A stretch of DNA of 64,000 nucleotides. Source: Bacteroidetes bacterium HGW-Bacteroidetes-4. Its GTDB lineage: Bacteria > Bacteroidota > Bacteroidia > Bacteroidales > SZUA-534. Location: the NCBI GenBank assembly GCA_002840905.1, contig PHDD01000002.1:1-64000 (forward strand), in the 5' to 3' direction. The notes under the pieces were generated by a model. That model was not told where the DNA came from. It saw only the letters and a program-made list of their open reading frames with translations, and did not search any database. Shown here piece by piece: positions 60,825 to 64,000 of this stretch. The position numbers and the translations under genes were made by a program. Position 1 is the first letter of the stretch, and each line of letters opens with the position of its first letter.

Positions 60825-62066
60825 TTAAAAAGAAACAAGGTTTAGGTTTTCTTCATTATCAGGAATTGTGAGCATTACCTTATCGCCTGCATTTAAGCCT
60901 TTTTCGATTATTACCCGATTTTCATTCGCCCGCCCAACTTTTACCTGTTTTTTAAGTTTGCGCAACCCCTCGTTCATGTAAACCCAGTTTATTGTGTCAT
61001 TGCCAAAAACGGCATCAATTGGCAGATGGATTACCGAATCGAATTGTGCAATAAGAATGGAATTACTGGTTGTCATAGCAGGTTTCAATAAACTGTCGGT
61101 TCCGTGAATTTTAATGGTTACTTCAAAAACTTTAGCGTCGCCATTGGGTAATTGTTCCCCAATATTTGCCACACTAATCACCTCGCCCTCGAGTTTCAAT
61201 TCAGGGAAGGCATCAACACCAATATCAACGGTTTGGCCGGTGGCTACTTTACTGATATCGATTTCATTTACGTATGTTTTTGAAATCATGCTGCTCATAT
61301 CGGGCAACTCGGCTACTACCGGCTCCCAGGAACTTATCTGGTCGCCTTCTTTTATTTTTGTTCCCCGCCAATTACGGTTGTAAATAACCATGCCCGATTT
61401 GGGCGCCATAATCTCGAACTGGTCGAGAACCTTTATGACGGCCTCTTTTCGCCGAATGGTTTTATCGAGATTTATTTGCACCTCCTGCATTTTGGCATTT
61501 GCCTGTGCCACTTTTATCTTATAATTTTCGAGTGCCTGAGTATAATTTCGTTCTGCTTTAGCCAGGTTTATCTCTTCCTGTCGGATGGTTGCAGGAGGTT
61601 CAAATTTTGACTGTTCCAATTTTATTTTTGACTCTTCGAGAGCAAAATTCAGATTAATTAGGTTATCGCGCAAGCCTCTTAATTCGAGCGTGGTATCGAG
61701 CTTAGTATTTGTAAAACGGGTTTCAGCTACTTCAAGCTCCGATTCTATGTCTTTTAACTGATCGGTAGCCTCGGTACGATCGAGTGAGGCTACCCATTGA
61801 CCCGAATCAACCACTGTTCCTTCAGCAATTAATTTCGAAATTTTTACGTTCCAGATACGAATCATCCGTAAACCGGAAGGCCCCAGAATTTTTTCTGAAT
61901 TTTCTGCTTCAAGTTCACCGGTAGTGCTAACCTCAATTCTAAATGGTCCTGACTCAGCACTAACTTCAATGGAGGCTTCTTTAACTTCGCTGCTTTTTCC
62001 AAAAACCAGCATTAAAATTAAAACTCCCAGAACAATTGCTGAGGCTATATAAAGTCGTTTTTTCAC
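60825..62066 (-). CDS. Periplasmic adaptor (MacA/HlyD family)
   Basis: A 413-residue membrane-fusion protein: an N-terminal TM anchor (~5-22), a beta-barrel/lipoyl part (GEGTVVDSGQ-like EGTVVDSGQWVASLDRTEA), a coiled-coil hairpin (~110-210), then lipoyl return (APKSGMVIYNRNW) and a C-terminal beta-barrel. It bridges the permease and TolC. Start was taken at the ATG at 62066 (MKKRLYIASAIVLGV). Confidence 0.9.
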   Translation of the reverse strand: MKKRLYIASAIVLGVLILMLVFGKSSEVKEASIEVSAESGPFRIEVSTTGELEAENSEKILGPSGLRMIRIWNVKISKLIAEGTVVDSGQWVASLDRTEATDQLKDIESELEVAETRFTNTKLDTTLELRGLRDNLINLNFALEESKIKLEQSKFEPPATIRQEEINLAKAERNYTQALENYKIKVAQANAKMQEVQINLDKTIRRKEAVIKVLDQFEIMAPKSGMVIYNRNWRGTKIKEGDQISSWEPVVAELPDMSSMISKTYVNEIDISKVATGQTVDIGVDAFPELKLEGEVISVANIGEQLPNGDAKVFEVTIKIHGTDSLLKPAMTTSNSILIAQFDSVIHLPIDAVFGNDTINWVYMNEGLRKLKKQVKVGRANENRVIIEKGLNAGDKVMLTIPDNEENLNLVSF

Positions 62067-62158
62067 AATCTGATTGTTTTAAAATTTCGATACAAGGTTC
62101 AAATATAATTATTGTTTGGGAACAGCATGGAGAAAATACCAATTCTTTAGGAAGAACC

Positions 62159-62659
62159 CTATTTATCAAAAATTATTGTGTCGGTATAAATGGTATTACT
62201 TTTATTTAATGCCATGTCGAATTGAGTAAGTGTTAAAAAGAAATTGGTGTATTCACGTTGAACGCCAACAAATGGTCCATAATTAATATAAATATCGGCT
62301 TTTAATGCCTTATCTTGACCCAAATCGCCAACATAAGGAATTTCGAGCCACCTTAACGTGTCAAGGATTGAAACATCGAGCTTATAAGCTGTATCTTGAA
62401 AATGATAGAGTTCAATATAACAATTTCCGATGTAACCCGGCCTGTAAATAGGACCAATATCGCCATCACCATCAATTAGGTAATAGTGAATTTTAAAATA
62501 ACGTGCACTTCCCAGAACATTACCCGAATCGATTACCTGAAGTTCTCTGAATTCAATATAAGGTTCAGGTGGATAATTGGTTTGTTCCAGTTCACATGAC
62601 AAAACCAGCAAAAACACCAAAGAAAACCAAAGCCACTTAATCTCCTTGCTGCCAATCAT
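62159..62659 (-). CDS. Predicted lipoprotein of unknown function
   Basis: A 166-residue protein with a lipoprotein signal (VFLLVLSC, Cys ~22). The mature part shows YPPEPYIEFRELQVIDSG and a Ca-binding-like LIDGDGDIGPIY, a pattern common in short Bacteroidota lipoproteins. Its start lies inside the upstream S4 gene (23-bp overlap); starting further in, at MIGSKEIK only, no other ATG is near. No function assigned. Confidence 0.75.
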   Translation of the reverse strand: MIGSKEIKWLWFSLVFLLVLSCELEQTNYPPEPYIEFRELQVIDSGNVLGSARYFKIHYYLIDGDGDIGPIYRPGYIGNCYIELYHFQDTAYKLDVSILDTLRWLEIPYVGDLGQDKALKADIYINYGPFVGVQREYTNFFLTLTQFDMALNKSNTIYTDTIIFDK

Positions 62660-63020
62660 CTAAAAGCCTCCGTTCTTTTTTGGTTGGACGACCTGCACCT
62701 CGTTCACGAAAACCTCCTAAATTTTGCCGCATCATATCCAGTTTAATTACTTCCTGTTCAGGGGTAATATCTTCCACATAATTACTGACCAGCTTGGCTC
62801 CCACACGATTTTTCAGCAAATCGGTAACCGTGTAACGAAATAGCACCGGAGGTTTTTTAACTTCAACTACATCACCAATTTTTACTATCCGCGAGGGTTT
62901 GACTTCGTCGCCATTGATGTACACCCTTCCTTTTTTACAGGCTTCGGTTGCCAAACTGCGGGTTTTGAAAACCCTAACTGCCCAAAGCCATTTATCGACA
63001 CGTAAATCTGAATCACTCAA
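62637..63020 (-). CDS. S4-domain RNA-binding protein, Hsp15-like
   Basis: A 127-residue protein with an S4 domain at residues ~6-55 (LRVDKWLWAVRVFKTRSLATEACKKGRVYINGDEVKPS) and a basic C-terminal tail (GAGRPTKKERRLLDDW), the build of HslR/Hsp15. That protein binds stalled 50S subunits with attached nascent tRNA and aids recycling. First gene of the unit with the lipoprotein; the efflux genes follow 92 bp after it. Confidence 0.9.
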   Translation of the reverse strand: MSDSDLRVDKWLWAVRVFKTRSLATEACKKGRVYINGDEVKPSRIVKIGDVVEVKKPPVLFRYTVTDLLKNRVGAKLVSNYVEDITPEQEVIKLDMMRQNLGGFRERGAGRPTKKERRLLDDWQQGD

Positions 63021-63198
63021 AACATTGCAATTTTAATTTTACCAAGGCAAAATTAGCTCGAATGGCTGGCATTAACAACACCGTTATGAAAATAAAATTT
63101 ATGTCTAAAATGATTTTGATTCTCCAAATTTAATTCCCCTGAAAATACAACGGCGGCATTATGATTACAGGAAAACTAATGCATTCGTATAATATTTT

Positions 63199-63206
63199 TA
63201 GCTTTG
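63199..63206 (+). promoter_or_regulatory. -7 box upstream of the CAP-like gene
   Basis: TAGCTTTG is an exact TAnnTTTG match 38 bp before the ATG. No -33 box is evident. Confidence 0.35.
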
Positions 63207-63243
63207 TATAGTTATAATTGAGATTTTAGCTGTTTACGAATTT

Positions 63244-64000
63244 ATGAGCATCATATTGTGTAAAACCAGAAACATTAACTTACCAAAAACAACTTTTCGT
63301 AATTCTTTCCGGTGGATTGCGATTTCCAAAGCAATACTGATTGCATTGCTGGCATCATCAAACACTAAGGCTCAGGAACTTAACGTAAGCTACCAAATAG
63401 CTGGGCGCGAGATACATTCAATGAGCCCGGCTGTTTTAGATACATTATTTGAAGAAGTTATTAGACGCCTGGTTTTGGATGAAATAAATGCTGTACTTGA
63501 ATCGAGAGGACTCTATCCAAAAACTGAAGTCGAACTTCTAAAAAAGGCTGCGGTTGATCAGGCGGTTTACATGGCAAAAAAAAATGACGATGCCGTTGCA
63601 AGAAATGAAAAAGAAAATAAACTAACCAAAGACAGAATTGCCACTTACGGAGGCTCAAAACACGGAAGGGAACTTACGGGCAAAACACTTATTGCCAAAG
63701 GAAAAACTAACTATTCGTATGCAAAAATTGCCGATGATATTGTTTTTAGCTGGTTCACGAGTTCAAAAACCAAGGCGCTTATCGAAGATCTGACTTACCC
63801 TATAGTTGGTATAGGTGTCAAACCTGACGCTGAAGCAAAGCGGGTTTATGTTTCTTTGGTTTTGGGGAACTACAAATCGTTCAATCATGGAGCCGCATTG
63901 GCACATCAACTACCGGTTCCTTTCAGCATAAAAACCTTTGGGCTTAAAGAACCCGAAAACGGAAATTGCAAAAAAGTTCAACGCACCGACAACCTATCGG
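63244..64000 (+). CDS. Secreted CAP/SCP-like domain protein, cut by the right edge
   Basis: An open frame of 252 codons runs off the window. Residues ~1-44 form a long signal (NSFRWIAISKAILIALLASSNTKAQ). The rest has a CAP-superfamily pattern: AAVDQAVYMAKKN (helix with the 'A..A.YM' motif), SYAKIADDIVFSWFTSSKTKALIED (the W-x-x-S-x-x-H/K helix), IGIGVKPDAEAKRVYVSLVLGN. The usual metal-binding His is uncertain. Bacterial CAP proteins are exported and of varied or unknown function. Further domains may follow past the edge. Confidence 0.6.
   Translation, partial: MSIILCKTRNINLPKTTFRNSFRWIAISKAILIALLASSNTKAQELNVSYQIAGREIHSMSPAVLDTLFEEVIRRLVLDEINAVLESRGLYPKTEVELLKKAAVDQAVYMAKKNDDAVARNEKENKLTKDRIATYGGSKHGRELTGKTLIAKGKTNYSYAKIADDIVFSWFTSSKTKALIEDLTYPIVGIGVKPDAEAKRVYVSLVLGNYKSFNHGAALAHQLPVPFSIKTFGLKEPENGNCKKVQRTDNLS

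Overview
The window looks like chromosome from a member of the Bacteroidota, most likely a marine or gut-type Marinilabiliales/Prolixibacteraceae relative. The family assignment is inference; the phylum is well supported. Supporting signs are a type IX secretion plug protein, a T9SS C-terminal sorting domain on a 2092-residue fibronectin-type protein, an exosortase with a PID-CTERM-like substrate, Na+-NQR, a fused alpha/beta E1 dehydrogenase, and several TAnnTTTG promoter -7 elements. LpxB and Wza/Wzc homologues show a Gram-negative envelope with exopolysaccharide export.

Region 1 (1-12.5 kb, minus strand) is an accessory island of displaced Rhs C-terminal 'tips'. Each tip keeps at most a scrap of the Rhs core (the NNPLKYTDPSG junction) and is followed at once by a small envelope-targeted protein, the presumed immunity partner. 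Eight tip cassettes plus one core fragment running off the left edge can be seen. Most tips have a stop codon just upstream of the core scrap and no convincing start, while their partners have good ATG starts. Short palindromes are inserted in frame in the core scraps, and a ~120-bp non-coding repeat separates cassettes. This is the most unusual part of the window.

Region 2 (12.6-18.6 kb, plus strand) is a molybdenum-cofactor cluster (moeA, a shortened moaA, moaC, a MOSC protein, an N-terminally extended MogA-type protein) with an interspersed SiaC-like protein, then a TlpA-type lipoprotein and an HD-domain protein. A T9SS plug gene faces the other way (18.7-20.0 kb).

Region 3 (20.2-28.2 kb) encodes Na+-translocating NADH:quinone reductase (nqrABCDEF), the flavin transferase ApbE that modifies NqrB/NqrC, and two small membrane proteins, one resembling the NQR maturation factor NqrM. 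Upstream of nqrA is a perfect TTGAT-N4-ATCAA site (FNR type). Between apbE and the small genes lie a seven-copy array of a decamer at 22-bp spacing and a MITE-like element.

Region 4 (28.4-43.4 kb) holds a one-chain 2-oxoacid dehydrogenase E1, a wza-wzc-nhaC-type operon in which Wzc ends in an (YG)11 tract, the giant FN3 surface protein, and an exosortase with its adjacent candidate substrate.

Region 5 (43.4-54.4 kb) is mostly housekeeping: algH; a minus-strand operon pheT-macro domain-SiaC-like-rhomboid-gmhB-pabC; a plus-strand operon surE-membrane protein-lpxB-SpoIID/LytB; and an M14 carboxypeptidase.

Region 6 (54.4-64 kb) has a candidate sigma-54-type short transcription unit with a strong terminator, a degraded defence-type fragment beside an AbiE type IV toxin-antitoxin pair, a small carboxypeptidase-regulatory-domain protein, a MacA/MacB-permease/TolC efflux operon lacking a recognisable ATPase, an Hsp15-like S4 protein, and a partial CAP-like secreted protein cut by the right edge. 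No rRNA, tRNA or CRISPR array was seen.
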